A stretch of 64,000 nucleotides of DNA, taken from assembly GCA_022036555.1 (NCBI GenBank), contig CM039140.1, positions 29,880,473 to 29,944,472 on the forward strand. Reading direction: 5' to 3'. Source of the stretch: Microstegium vimineum. Its lineage: Eukaryota > Streptophyta > Magnoliopsida > Poales > Poaceae. The position numbers and the translations under genes were made by a program. The notes under the pieces are model-generated. The model searched no databases and was not told the origin of the DNA. It saw only the letters and a program-made list of their open reading frames with translations. Below, one piece after another: positions 21,781 to 32,330 of the stretch; position 1 is the first letter of the stretch; each line of letters opens with the position of its first letter.

Positions 21781-23270
21781 TGTTGACGGTAATTATGAGC
21801 TATTTTATCACCATCAAAATACCGTCAACATCCTCATTTTCAAAGGAAAACAAGAATAACATAAACATAATTTACCCAATAACTAGTTCCACATGTCCCA
21901 TGACTATTTGAGTGCAGGTAATGACAAATGGGGACTTTTGGGAGCTAGTGGGCCCACTTAGGGGGTCGGCTGACCACCCTGTGGGGCCACTAGGCCTCCC
22001 AAGCCCCCATGATCCATGTAACACCCTCCAGAGCACTTTCTACCCCTTGGATCCAAGTGTGTTTTCTCACAACGGTTCAGATTCGCATCACGAGGATCCA
22101 TGGGCCCACATCAAGGAGATTAGAATGACAATTCAACTCAGAACCAACATCCAACGCATATGACAAGTGGGACCAACACCCAAGGGGCAGAGGTGGGCCA
22201 GAGGACCCACATGGGGGTCGGCCGACCTCAAGGTGGGCCCACCAGGCCACCACTTGGTCCCTGACCAGTGGGACATCATCCAGAAGGAGCAGAGGGGCCC
22301 ACAGGCCAGCATGGGTGGTTGGCCGACCACCCATATGGCGGTTTCACCCCCTCAACTGCCTCACTCACTCCCCACATGCCTGAAATCTAAGGTCGGTTGG
22401 ATCCAACGGTGGTTGATGAAGATGACGCGGTTCGCTGACGTGGCATCGGAGTAGCCCCTACTCCACCTCTAGCTATAAATACCCCCTAGGCCCTCACTCT
22501 TGCTCATGCTTCATTGGAGAAACTACTCCTTAGTATCTTAGCGGAGCTTTGTAGTAGTGCTATGCTAGTTGGAGGAGAGTGAGGAGTGCTTGGAGGAGAG
22601 CCGAGCCTGTCTGGCATCTTCTCCGAGTTGTACCTCAGCGGATGTGATTCTCTTGTAAGTTTAGCACTTGTAAGTGATTCTTCTGAGTTCTTTATAGCAT
22701 TTGATATTCTACTTCTTGGCATAGCTGTTATACATCTTTTCACGCTTGTTCATCGCTTTACTTTAAGTAGAGTGCTTTAGTCCTTAGCTGGGGTTAAAGT
22801 AGTAAGAATAGTGTAGACGTGGTGTCTAGACTAGATCTTGCCTTTGTAAACCACTTATCGCACGGATTGTTTGTGGTAGCTAGTAGGTAGTGACAACCCT
22901 ATCTAGTCCTCGTATTCCACCACGTGTGTAAGATATGTTCTTAAAAGGTAGGGCCTCAATACAACATGATGGCGTGGTCCGGTTAGAGTTTTGCCCTCTT
23001 TCTGATCTATCTCATTGCCTCCTACAAGAGAAGGGCTGATAAGGCCAGTATAACTAGCTATACCTTGTTAGATATCCTTGCTATATCGAACCTCTCAATC
23101 TAGTTATCATAGTCTCCCTTGATCCATCATAGGACATATCCATATTCCTAGTTAACTCACTTCTCATTCCCTATGGAAAATACGATACCTCGAATACTCC
23201 CGGTGAAGTTCTACAACGATATAATCTGTGCGCTTGCGGATTTATCCAATAGTCATAAGAAATACCAACA
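21781..23270 (+). repeat. 5' LTR of element G (1,490 bp)
   Basis: The LTR runs from TGTTGACGGT to AATACCAACA. An 11-bp perfect inverted pair, TGTTGACGGTA and TACCGTCAACA (21,781-21,791 and 21,820-21,830), forms a hairpin at its tip. GGTCGGCCGACC-type palindromes recur in U3. A TATA box (TATAAAT, 22,484-22,490) is followed by a CCTCACTC-rich start region. Confidence 0.95.
22484..22491 (+). promoter_or_regulatory. TATA box of element G 5' LTR
   Basis: CTAGCTATAAATACCCC, conserved in the 3' LTR at 30,101-30,108. Confidence 0.75.
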
Positions 23271-23278
23271 AGCATTTC

Positions 23279-23296
23279 TAGCGCCGTTGCCGCGGA
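23279..23296 (+). other. Primer binding site of element G
   Basis: TAGCGCCGTTGCCGCGGA starts 8 bases after the LTR end. It differs at two places from TGGCGCCGTTGCCGGGGA, the Asp-tRNA complement used by Athila/Calypso-type elements. Confidence 0.75.
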
Positions 23297-23374
23297 ATGG
23301 TAGCTATTTTAACTAGAACCCCTTGGTCCTATTATCCTTGTTTGATTTAAACCTTTCCTTCCACATATACACCT

Positions 23375-24373
23375 ATGGATCAAACACCTCTCTTTGAGTA
23401 TGGTGCTCCAACGGGCGCTAGGTTGGAGCCACCTAGTTCATCTCAGGCCATATTGGACATTCCTTATGAGCTTCGCCCAAGCCTCATAAGGATGGTTCAG
23501 AACAAACCTTTTTCTGGGGACGAAGACGAAAACCACTACACTCATCTACGTGACTTTGAACAATTGTGTTCATGTGTCCACATCCATGGGATGAGGCGAG
23601 GTACCCTTAAGTGGAAGCTATTTCTGTTCTCTTTGATGGGAATAGCCAAACAATGGTACCTTCGCCACGTAGATGACGCAAACAGAGAATGGGAAAAGTT
23701 ACAATCCAAATTCTGCCTAGCTTTCTTCCCCACCTCTCGTGTTGTTTGTCTTCAAAAAGAGGTCATCAACTTCTCACAAAAGGAGAAAGAACCTCTTGGT
23801 GCGTCATGGGCCCGTCTTTTAGATCTAGTATCATCTAGCCCTGATATTGCTATAACCGGGCCAACATTGTTACAACACTTTTATGGCGGTCTTAGCAAAG
23901 ATTCTGCACAACTTCTTGACATGACTTCTAGGGGAGCCTTCCTGTGTTTACCCGTTAGTGAAGGGAAAAGTCTTCTCATGAAGATTCTTGAAAACACCCC
24001 CTACATTAACATTTATAATGAAGGACCCATAGAAGGAGAAAAACCAGTCCCTAGAAAAGAAATCTCGATAGCCGAATCACCACCACTCCCATCCAAAGAT
24101 TCTGCCATCGATCCTGAACCAGAAATACCACAAATCTCAAAGGAAGAAGAAATCCAACATCTAAACCATTCCTTCGAGTTCGAGGCCAACCTCTCATATG
24201 ATCTTGCTGATTTTGGGAATGCCCAAAATTATCCTTTCCTAAAGAGACCTTCTAAGAAACATCTTTCTAGACCTCTCCTGAAGCAATCTCTTCGAAAACC
24301 TCCCAAAACAACATCATCTTGCGCCTCGACTTCCCACATGGCACATCAGGAAAAACTTGGGATATTTGATTAA
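23375..24373 (+). CDS. gag: Element G gag
   Basis: An intact 332-codon frame starting at ATG 23,375, 104 bases after the LTR. It contains a retrotransposon gag domain typical of Athila: PFSGDEDENHYTHLRDFEQLC, KLFLFSLMGIAKQWYL, LQSKFCLAFFPTS, INFSQKEKEPLGASWARL, LLQHFYGGLSKDSAQLLD. The C-terminal 110 residues are Pro/Ser/Lys-rich and no zinc knuckle is visible. The product would assemble particles and package G RNA. This is the only apparently intact frame of G, which fits a non-autonomous element that supplies Gag and borrows Pol. Confidence 0.88.
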   Translation: MDQTPLFEYGAPTGARLEPPSSSQAILDIPYELRPSLIRMVQNKPFSGDEDENHYTHLRDFEQLCSCVHIHGMRRGTLKWKLFLFSLMGIAKQWYLRHVDDANREWEKLQSKFCLAFFPTSRVVCLQKEVINFSQKEKEPLGASWARLLDLVSSSPDIAITGPTLLQHFYGGLSKDSAQLLDMTSRGAFLCLPVSEGKSLLMKILENTPYINIYNEGPIEGEKPVPRKEISIAESPPLPSKDSAIDPEPEIPQISKEEEIQHLNHSFEFEANLSYDLADFGNAQNYPFLKRPSKKHLSRPLLKQSLRKPPKTTSSCASTSHMAHQEKLGIFD

Positions 24374-24376
24374 GAA

Positions 24377-25486
24377 ATGTCGAGTGAGCTTATAGAAGAA
24401 GAACTAAAGTGTTTAGAAGTAAAATTTATCCTCTCCTTCTCTATGCCCACATCTAACTTATCTTACAAACCCGTCCTTGATCCTGATGATCTCCCATGTG
24501 TTTCTTCATTCAAGTCTTATGATGACCCACTTAATGACTCTAGGAATTCATTAAGACACCCGAGGCATGAAAGCCATGAGGGCCATAAATCTGACCAAGA
24601 GGAGTATAGTCAACGGTTGGAGCCTCTATCTACCGTTGTAAGTCAAGAATGGTTGGATGAGGCCGAATCCTCAAAGGGAGTCACTAAATTGCCCACACAT
24701 GTGAGGAGAATATCCTGTCAAGTGTTGGGCATTGATGGTGAAATTTGCTACGATCCTAGCCTCGGGATCAACATCCTTCCTCATTTCCATGTTCCAACAC
24801 CATCAAAGCATCAACTATCCTAATCACAAAAACACCTTAGACTCCCCAATGGTCAAATCCTTGATTGTCTAGGAGTCCTCCATGATGTTCTTGTGGTGGT
24901 TGATGATCTCAAGATCTTCCTAGATTTCCATATCTTTGACCATCCTGGACTTTCCTTTCATCTTACCTTTATCGGAAGGCCAATCATGAGAATCTTGGAG
25001 AACAGAGTAGGAAATGAGAAGCTTGGTCATAGAATAGGTGAAGATTATCTACCCGTTTGGTCTTCCCGACCTCTCATCAAAAGGTTAGAATCCAAACCAG
25101 TTCTTAATCCAAAGGGTGAGCCAATGTCAATCTCGCCAACAGCCATGACCCATTCAAGCTTTGAGAATAACTTGAAATGTCATGAGAAAGAAAGTGCTCA
25201 CCCACTCCTTGAAAGGGAGAATGATGTCAACAAGCATGGAAGTTATTCCCCGATCTTCCAATCAAATCCATGCTCAAATGAGAAATCTCCCAAATCAATC
25301 CTTCCCTCTACCATCACTACACACATGATCTACAACCTCTTCATGCTTCTAGTTTCAAAAATCTTTGCCAGGTTGATTGTCGATGTATTTGTCTACCATA
25401 AATTTTGCAAATCTCGTAGTGGTTTTGGTCTTGAGGATAGGTTCGAAAATGTTGGAGTTGAAGGGGAAACCGCTTCACCAACATGA
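24377..25486 (+). pseudogene. Element G decayed gag tail and protease-like region
   Basis: Two frames, 24,377-24,823 and 24,893-25,486, follow gag. Where the Athila retropepsin should start, the text reads CYDPSLGINILPHF, and then, after a stop near 24,823, LRLPNGQILDCLGVLHDVLV, DLKIFLDFHIFD and FIGRPIM. The order and spacing match retropepsin strands (substrate flap, ILEDVLV-type strand, final LGRPF-type motif), but the catalytic D-T/S-G is not present. I therefore read it as a protease remnant without activity. The part after 25,040 has no recognisable domain and RT does not follow. Confidence 0.6.
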
Positions 25487-27222
25487 GTTGCAACTTGAAG
25501 GTTTCCCAAAGACAAGCTTGTGTCTTAAAAATAAGCACTTTCGGGAGATAACCCGAGCCTTCTTCCTTTCCATTATAGTTTTCTTGTTAAAAAATATATA
25601 AAACAAAAACAAAAATATTTTTAGTTTCCCAAAATTCTAAAATGAATAAAATGACTTTGTAAAATGAGATTAAAGGAATATTTGTGAAATTGTTCCTTCG
25701 AGTATTTTTGTCACAAACCATTTCAGGTTTGAACAAAAACAACGATGGAGTAAAACACAAGGTATGTCCAACCAAACATCCTTCAATAATGAAGCACATT
25801 TAATAGAAAATTTCACATCCTAGACTTGGATTTTCCCATTATTAAATGTTGCAAAATCCAAGTATGGGGGAGTGTATTTTTTCTAAGAAATTCATGACAT
25901 GCTTCATTATTAATTTTGTTTGGTTGTCTCTACCTTGCTTTCTCTTTTTACCTTGCTCATCTTGCTAAGTCATGAAAAAATAAATAAATAATAATAATAA
26001 TAATAATAAATCTGCAAATGCTCATCTGGTTCACCATCCATGATCCTGTCTCCTTTTTTGAATCTCTTTATGTTTTCATGCTTCCTAGTTCTGTTATAAG
26101 TATGCTTTGGCTTGAGATATCTTTGAATTCGTATTCCCATAGGCTCTTTAATTTAAGCATGGTGCTTAGGTTAAATAGCCTGCCTTAATCAAATTAGACA
26201 TGGTGTCAAGTTTGATTATTGAATCAAAATATGCTTGTATGGAATCTGGTTATACTTTTGACTAACCCATGCTAGATAACTTCAAAATTTTGGTGGTTAA
26301 GTCATGGGATCTTTCATTAGATACAAGTCAAGGGCTAAGGTAGTAATGAAATAATCTTACACATCTTTGTCTTAACCTTGCTTGGTGAACAATGACGGAA
26401 CATCCCTTTCTATGCTAAAATGCTAAAGCCAACTTTTCTATAACATAGAAGATGTCCTCTATTTCTATGACAATAATGCCCTTGCTTCAAAATATTTGTG
26501 CATTCCTTCGGGTATGTGTTGTCCACTAATCCTTCGTAGGAGAGAAGCAATGAATGGAGAAAAGGGTCTGAGTACAATGCGATGATTCACAGGAGAAAGA
26601 CCATTCGCTATCATCAATGTCATGACACATGGAATTGACATGCTTCAAGATTACGGCTGCGACACCTTTAAAGGTAAATGGTCAATGTCTTAAAGTCCTT
26701 CATGAACATGAATCACCTAAGCATGAAATTGACTTGATATATTTTGTCCTTAATCCAATTAAGAACTAAAATTTACATGTTTTAATTTTTGTTCACTTTT
26801 CGTGTTCGACCCTAGAATTAGCATGTACCTAGCCTTGTCACCTCCCACACAAAATCTTGGCCCATTTGGCCCCGAAAGGCGGTCGGCCGACTGCATGTTG
26901 AGGCTTCTCAGCCCGACGTTGCACGACCTACCTAACTTGACCTGTGGGACCTCTAATCCAGGCTCGGTCGAGCCAAACCTCTCTAAAAGCGGTCGGTTGA
27001 CCGGGTTTTTTGCCCTTCAGCCTTGCACATTGCTCCTGAGCGTTGGACCAACATTCCTATCTTGTTTCCGGCACGATCCAAGTGAAAATAAAGGCGAAGG
27101 ACGTTGGTTTCTCTCTTCTTAACCTCTCCCTCTCCTTCTTCCTCCTCTTACCTTGTTCTTCTTCACCACCAGTAGAAATTCCATCTCCTCTTGGTTCCAT
27201 TCTCACCTTCCTTGACCTCACC
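25487..27222 (+). other. AT-rich noncoding part of element G
   Basis: No supported gene. It includes a PPT-like AGTATGGGGG at 25,861-25,870, an (AAT)n microsatellite at about 25,978-26,009, and GGTCGGCCGAC palindromes near 26,880 and 26,990 that repeat LTR words. Confidence 0.6.
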
Positions 27223-27448
27223 ATGGTTCCACCAAAAAGAAGATCAAAAGAGCGATATGGAAAAGTTTCTACGTGTTGTTGCCAAAGAGAGCTTTACCAA
27301 TTTAGAAGAAAGGGTTTCTAAGGAGAGAATGGCGCGTCTAGATCTTGAAGATAGCTTTAATGATCTTTGCATTATCACTAATGCAAAGCTCAAGCACTTA
27401 TCCATAGCCATTGAGAGAGAGGATCTCCTTGCCCCTCCTTCTCCTTAG
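27223..27448 (+). pseudogene. Unrecognised short frame in element G's env-like position
   Basis: An ATG at 27,223 opens MVPPKRRSKERYGK. After a frame change near 27,250 a second frame continues MEKFLRVVAKESFTNLEERVSKERMARLDLEDSF... to a stop at 27,446-27,448 and has a helical, charged composition. Athila elements often carry an extra ORF here, after pol, but I see no signal peptide or membrane segment and cannot assign a function. It could be a relic of that ORF or chance. Confidence 0.3.
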
Positions 27449-29368
27449 CCATCCTCTAGAGCCATCGACAACTCGCCTCATGGCCCTGATAGAAGAGATG
27501 TTTGTCATCCCTAGTGCTAAGGCCATAGGACCTTCTCTCTCCATATTCTTCCTTGGATTACCTTAGCCCTTCATAACAACAAGATATTAGGCTTGATAGT
27601 CTATCACTCATGAATCAATGAACACGTGCCTAAGCTATTAGTGACAAATGAAACTCTTGGTTCTGCTGGTATCTTACCCCAACAGAACCCCTACATTTGA
27701 TCTCTTCTTGTTCTGTGCTCCAGTATGCAGTGAAACAAGTATGGGGGTATCGGTCGACACCCCAACATACCATTTCACCAGATCGACCATGGAATCATGA
27801 TGTACATGATCATGACATGTCCCACGAAAAAAATTAGACCTCATCGGCCACTTTTGTGCATCGGGCGATGCATGTTCGGAGCCAAATCGCAGAACGGACA
27901 GAGCAGATCAATGTTCAGAGGTAAGGGAGTCTAATGCAGAGACCGAAGTGGCCAAATGGCCCCAAAGGGCGGTCAGCTGACCAGCCAGCGTCCACTCAAC
28001 TTCAACATCCATTCTGTCTGGTTTGCCATGTCTCTCCCCTTTTCCTTTATGTTTTATTTGTTTTACTCATTTCCCCATTTAAATAAAAATAATAATAAAA
28101 TAAAATAAAATTTTATTTCATCATGAAATCAATTGCTTAGTTTATTTCCCTTTTAATATTGAATAAAACCAAGAAGATCGCATTCGAAACTAAAACTTGA
28201 AAAGTGACATGATCTATGATGTTCTAAGGGTAAAAGCGTCATAAAGATGAATTCTTGCTTTTGCTTATGCTAGTGGGAAAATACTTTGATAGGAAAATCA
28301 TATTGACTAAGTTGTTGATTCATGTGATATAGTTCTCGGCTCATGATTCATACCCTATCTATTTAAGGTTCTTGGAGATTAATTTTTTGAAAATGTCATA
28401 AAACCATAATGTCACTACTCCTCTATAGTGAGAAAATTCCTACCACAACCATATATGCTCTTTTATGATATAAGCTTTCTACATAAGCTGCTTGCTTTGT
28501 GTTGAGTTCGGTCAAGTTTTGTAACCCTTGTTGAGAGACTTATCATGCTCCCAAGATCAAGATCACGTACACGCCACATATACATGCTGCTTCTACACTG
28601 GAAGTACGCAGAAACATGCCTTACATTTTCCACATAGTTCATACTCCATGTTCCAATAGAAAATTCTCTCTCTAGTATATGTTGGTCAATGAGATATAGA
28701 CTATGCAAAATTATGAAAAATATGAAGAAAAAAAATATATATATAGGGGCACATGAAGGTCCCAAGTTTTAGAAAAAAAATGATGAGTAAATCAAAGCTC
28801 ATAGAAAAAGAAAAATAAATAAATAAAGATAGCAATGTCTCAAAATTATAAGTTAGGAAGAGAGATCTTATAAAGGAGTTTTGATCATTCACCATGTTTC
28901 CACACACTTGCACATCTTGATCTAAGAGTATGACATTTCTCTCCTTGGATCTGAAATTTGACTTTACAATATATGCAAGGTAAGTTTGCTACATCTTTTA
29001 TCCCTACCTATAGCTCCACATAAGCCTTTAGAGTAGGAGGAAAAAAAAGGAAAATTTCAAACATATGCCTTGGTGAGGAACCATACACCTTATGAGTGAT
29101 CTAGAGTACTATATGAGGAGTAAGTTGACTTATGTGCTTTCTTTTGAAAAATTACCAAAAACTCCAAGTACTAAAATATGGTTTGGGAAGATGACTTTGC
29201 TTTGAGAGCTGTTCCATTTCTCAACTTCTCAAGGATATATGCTAGACAATACCACATATCCCACTTGTATGACAAAATGTCTTGAGTGAATCTTTATGCT
29301 TGCTTTATACTTTGAATAACATAGCCATGTTTACTTTTATCCTTTACTCGAGGACGAGCAAAGAGGTA
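27449..29368 (+). other. AT-rich 3' noncoding part of element G
   Basis: No supported gene. It has a second PPT-like AGTATGGGGG at 27,738-27,747, a GGTCAGCTGACC palindrome near 27,971, AT-rich microsatellites near 28,085-28,115 and an (AT)n run at about 28,735-28,745. Confidence 0.6.
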
Positions 29369-29382
29369 AGTATGGGGGATCT
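29369..29382 (+). other. Polypurine tract of element G
   Basis: AGTATGGGGGATCT directly precedes the 3' LTR start at 29,383. Confidence 0.85.
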
Positions 29383-30898
29383 TGTTGACGGTAATTATGA
29401 GCTATTTTATCACCATCAAAATACCGTCAACATCCTCATTTTCAAAGGAAAACAAGAATAACATAAACATAATTTACCCAATAACTAGTTCCACATGTCC
29501 CATGACTATTTGAGTGCATGTAATGACAAATGGGGACTTTTGGGAGCTAGTGGGCCCAATTAGGGGGTCAGCCGACCACCCTGTGGGGCCACTAGGCCTC
29601 CCAAGCCCCTATGATCCATGTAACACCCTCCAGAGCACTTTCTACCCCTTGGATCCAAGTGTGTTTTCTCCCAACGGTTCAGATTCGCATCACGAGGATC
29701 CATGGGCCCACGTCAAGGAGATTAGCGTGACAATTCAACTCAGAACCAACATCCAACGCATATGACAAGTGGGACCAGCACCCAAGGGGCAGAGGTGGGC
29801 CAGAGGACCCACATGGGGGTCGGCCGACCTCAAGGTGGGCCCACCAGGCCACCACTTGGTCCCTGACTAGTGGGCCATCATCCAGAAGGAGCAGAGGGGC
29901 CCACAGGCCAGCATGGGTGGTCGGCCGACCACCCATATGGCAGTTTCACCCCCTCAACCGCCTCACTCACTCCCCACATGCCTGAAATCTACACCACATA
30001 CTCAAAGACGGTGCTGAGGTCGGTTGGATCAAACGGTGGTTGATGAAGATGACGCGGATCGCTGACGTGGCAACGGAGTAGCCCCTACTCCACCTCTAGC
30101 TATAAATACCCCCCCTAGGCCCTCACTCTCGCTCATGCTTCATTGGAGAAACTACTCCTTAGTATCTTAGTGGAGCTCTGTAGTAGTGCTATGCTAGTTG
30201 GAGGAGAGTCAGGAGTGCTTAGAGGAGAGCCGGGCCTGTCTGGCGTCTTCTCCGAGTTGTACCTCAGCGGATGCGATTCCCTTGTAAGTTTAGCACTTGT
30301 AAGTGATTCTTTCGAGTTCTTTATAGCATTTGATATTCTACTTCTGGCATAGCTGTTATACATCTTTTCGCGCTTGTTCATCGCTTTACTTTAAGTAGAG
30401 TGCTTTAGTCCTTAGCTGGGGTTAAAGTAGTAAGAATAGTGTAGACGTGGTGTCTAAACTAGATCTTGCCTTTGTAAACCGCTTATCGCATGGATTGTTT
30501 GTGGTAGCTAGTAGGTAGTGACAACCCTATCTTGTCCTCGTATTCCACCACGTGTGTAAGATAAGTTCTTAAAAGGTAGGGCCTCAATACAACACGATGG
30601 CGCGGTCCGGTTAGAGTTTTGCCCTCTTTCTGATCTATCCCATCGCCTCCTGCAAGAGAAAGGCTGATAAGGCCAGTATAACCAGTTATATCTTGTTAGA
30701 TATCCTTGCTATATCGAACCTCTCAATCCAGTTATCATAGTCTCCCTTGATCCATCATAGGACATATCCATGTTCCTAGTTAACTCATTTCTCGTTCCTT
30801 GTGGAAAATACGATATTTGGAATACTCCCGGTGAAGTGCTACAACGGTATAATCTGTGCGCTTGCGGATTTATCCAATAGTCATAAGAAATACCAACA
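29383..30898 (+). repeat. 3' LTR of element G (1,516 bp)
   Basis: Same borders (TGTTGACGGT...TACCAACA), hairpin (29,383-29,393 with 29,422-29,432) and TATA box (30,101-30,108) as the 5' LTR. It has 26 extra bases at about 29,991-30,016 (CACCACATACTCAAAGACGG and following), missing from the 5' LTR. Confidence 0.95.
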
Positions 30899-30903
30899 CT
30901 AGT

Positions 30904-31085
30904 TAAGTTAGATCTTGAGAGATTCAAGCTTCTTGCTTGAATTCCAGATCCTGTCAAGAGCTTAGCTTGGTAAAGCCTATGTATCCTTCATTTGCTACAT
31001 TTACTATGACATTGTTCTTCATATTATTTATGTTCTTAGTTTATATTGGTTATATGCTTAGATATATTTATGCTTAAGATCACAA
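30904..31085 (+). repeat. Element F: Athila-like LTR fragment, right part
   Basis: Sequence resuming after element G's target duplication. GAGAGATTCAAGCTTCTTGC and what follows look like the R-U5 part of an Athila-type LTR and continue the promoter seen at 21,667. The end is not defined; the next identifiable feature is the fold-back repeat. Confidence 0.4.
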
Positions 31086-31095
31086 ACACTAATAC

Positions 31096-31224
31096 AGAGG
31101 AGGCTTTTAGTCCCGGTTTAGAACTGACTTTAGTCTCGGTTTTCCCAACTGGGACTATGGATCCAGGACTAAAGACATTTTCTTTAGTCCCGGTTGCCAC
31201 AACCGGGACTAAAAGTTCTCCTTG
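31096..31224. mobile_element. Small fold-back repeat with TTTTAGTCCCGGTT ends (MITE-like)
   Basis: CTTTTAGTCCCGGTT near the left end pairs with AACCGGGACTAAAAG near the right end, and inner copies of TTTAGTCCCGGTT and GGACTAAAG lie between. The outer GAGG/TCTCCT extensions also partly pair. AGTCCCGGTT fold-backs are common short DNA-transposon derivatives in grass genomes. Its superfamily and exact target duplication cannot be decided here. Confidence 0.6.
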
Positions 31225-32330
31225 CTTAAAAAAAATAATGCCTCTCATAGCTGCTCCCCGTGAGATTCAAACCACCAGCCACCCCTTCCCTTCCCCGTTA
31301 CCCTTCCGGCCGCCACCGCACGTCGGCACGTGGACATCTGGCCTCCGCCGCCACCACAAACCACGCGGCCGGTCTAGAAGGAGGAGTTCTCCTCTCGTAG
31401 TGCCGCGACTGGTGCCCACCCCGCCCCTAGATTGACTTCCACTAGACTAGCTTCTACTTTTGATGGTAAGGAGTCCCTAGCTTTCCTTTGGTGGATCATT
31501 CCTAGATGCCATTTTTTTGGAAGATCGTTTTTCCTTCACCACGAAGGACTCAAATTGAGATTATTGCTGTCGTATAGTGTTGGTCTCCTTCTCTTCCCCA
31601 TCTTTCTCTCGGCTGCTCAGTGTCGAGCACCACCACCACTTCTGCGGCCGGTGGAGGCGGGCTCAGCGGAGGTGCTCTCCTCGCCGGCGCCGCCCCGGCC
31701 CCCGCCTACGTTGGATTCGCGCAAGGAGGAGACGCGCGAGACCCAGCTCGCACTACAGCCGGTGATGCGCTGTTCACCACCAAGGTTTTTGTTCCTCTCT
31801 TTCCCTTTCTTCTCTGTCGTGAAATATCTTCCAGCCAAAAGAAACTGCGGATAGGTGAGCTGGGATGAATCTCCTAGATTGGAGGGAGAGATACAGGGAT
31901 TTGGAGTAGTATCTTAAAAAATTTAGCTATTGATAATGGGGTAGTAATCTGTTTGTGCCCTCTCAATTACGTTTGTGGCAGTTTTTCACAATTGGGGATG
32001 AGATAAGTAATCTGTTTGAGATGCTCTTGAGCATAATCATGGGATAGTGCTAGTTTGGGAGTGATGGCGATTGTCGAAGTTCCACTTGATTTGGGAGGAG
32101 TTAGTGTCTAACCTAGCGCTGCAACATCCCCAAGACCAAACACATGTCGTTCGTTCCCCAGATTTAGCTCTACCACTGCAAAATAATGTAGCTTAATACT
32201 ACTGTGCTCCAGCAACAGACGTAGCTGCAGCCATAGGAAATGAGCAGGCTGTGATGAGGACTGGCACAATCTTCCGAGAGGTAACTGGTAAGTTCGACTT
32301 GTGGAGATCTCGACGTTGGCGATCCTTCTT
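31225..32330. other. Unassigned sequence with a GC-rich, exon-like patch
   Basis: No recognised gene. A GC-rich stretch (31,270-31,430 and 31,610-31,760) has open plus-strand frames of 82-140 codons with Ala/Gly/Pro/Arg-rich, low-complexity products. ACCAAG/GTTTTTG near 31,781 could be a splice donor. It may be a 5' exon or untranslated leader of a displaced gene, but no domain supports that. Confidence 0.35.

Larger units (their letters stand above)
21781..30898 (+). mobile_element. Element G: complete non-autonomous Athila-like LTR retrotransposon
   Basis: Two near-identical LTRs (21,781-23,270 and 29,383-30,898) flank 6.1 kb of internal sequence and the whole is bracketed by the 5-bp duplication CTAGT. 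A primer site resembling the Asp-tRNA complement and a polypurine tract AGTATGGGGGATCT are in place. The internal part has an Athila-type gag and a decayed protease-like stretch but no RT, RNase H or integrase, and about 3.7 kb of AT-rich noncoding sequence. It could only move with enzymes from an autonomous relative. The LTRs differ at a few percent of sites by eye plus one 26-bp indel, so insertion is fairly recent. Confidence 0.95.

Noticed and set aside
31620..31868. Cellular gene start with Ala/Gly-rich N-terminus
   Set aside because: No true ATG in frame, no domain, and no downstream exon found; kept only as an exon-like patch.
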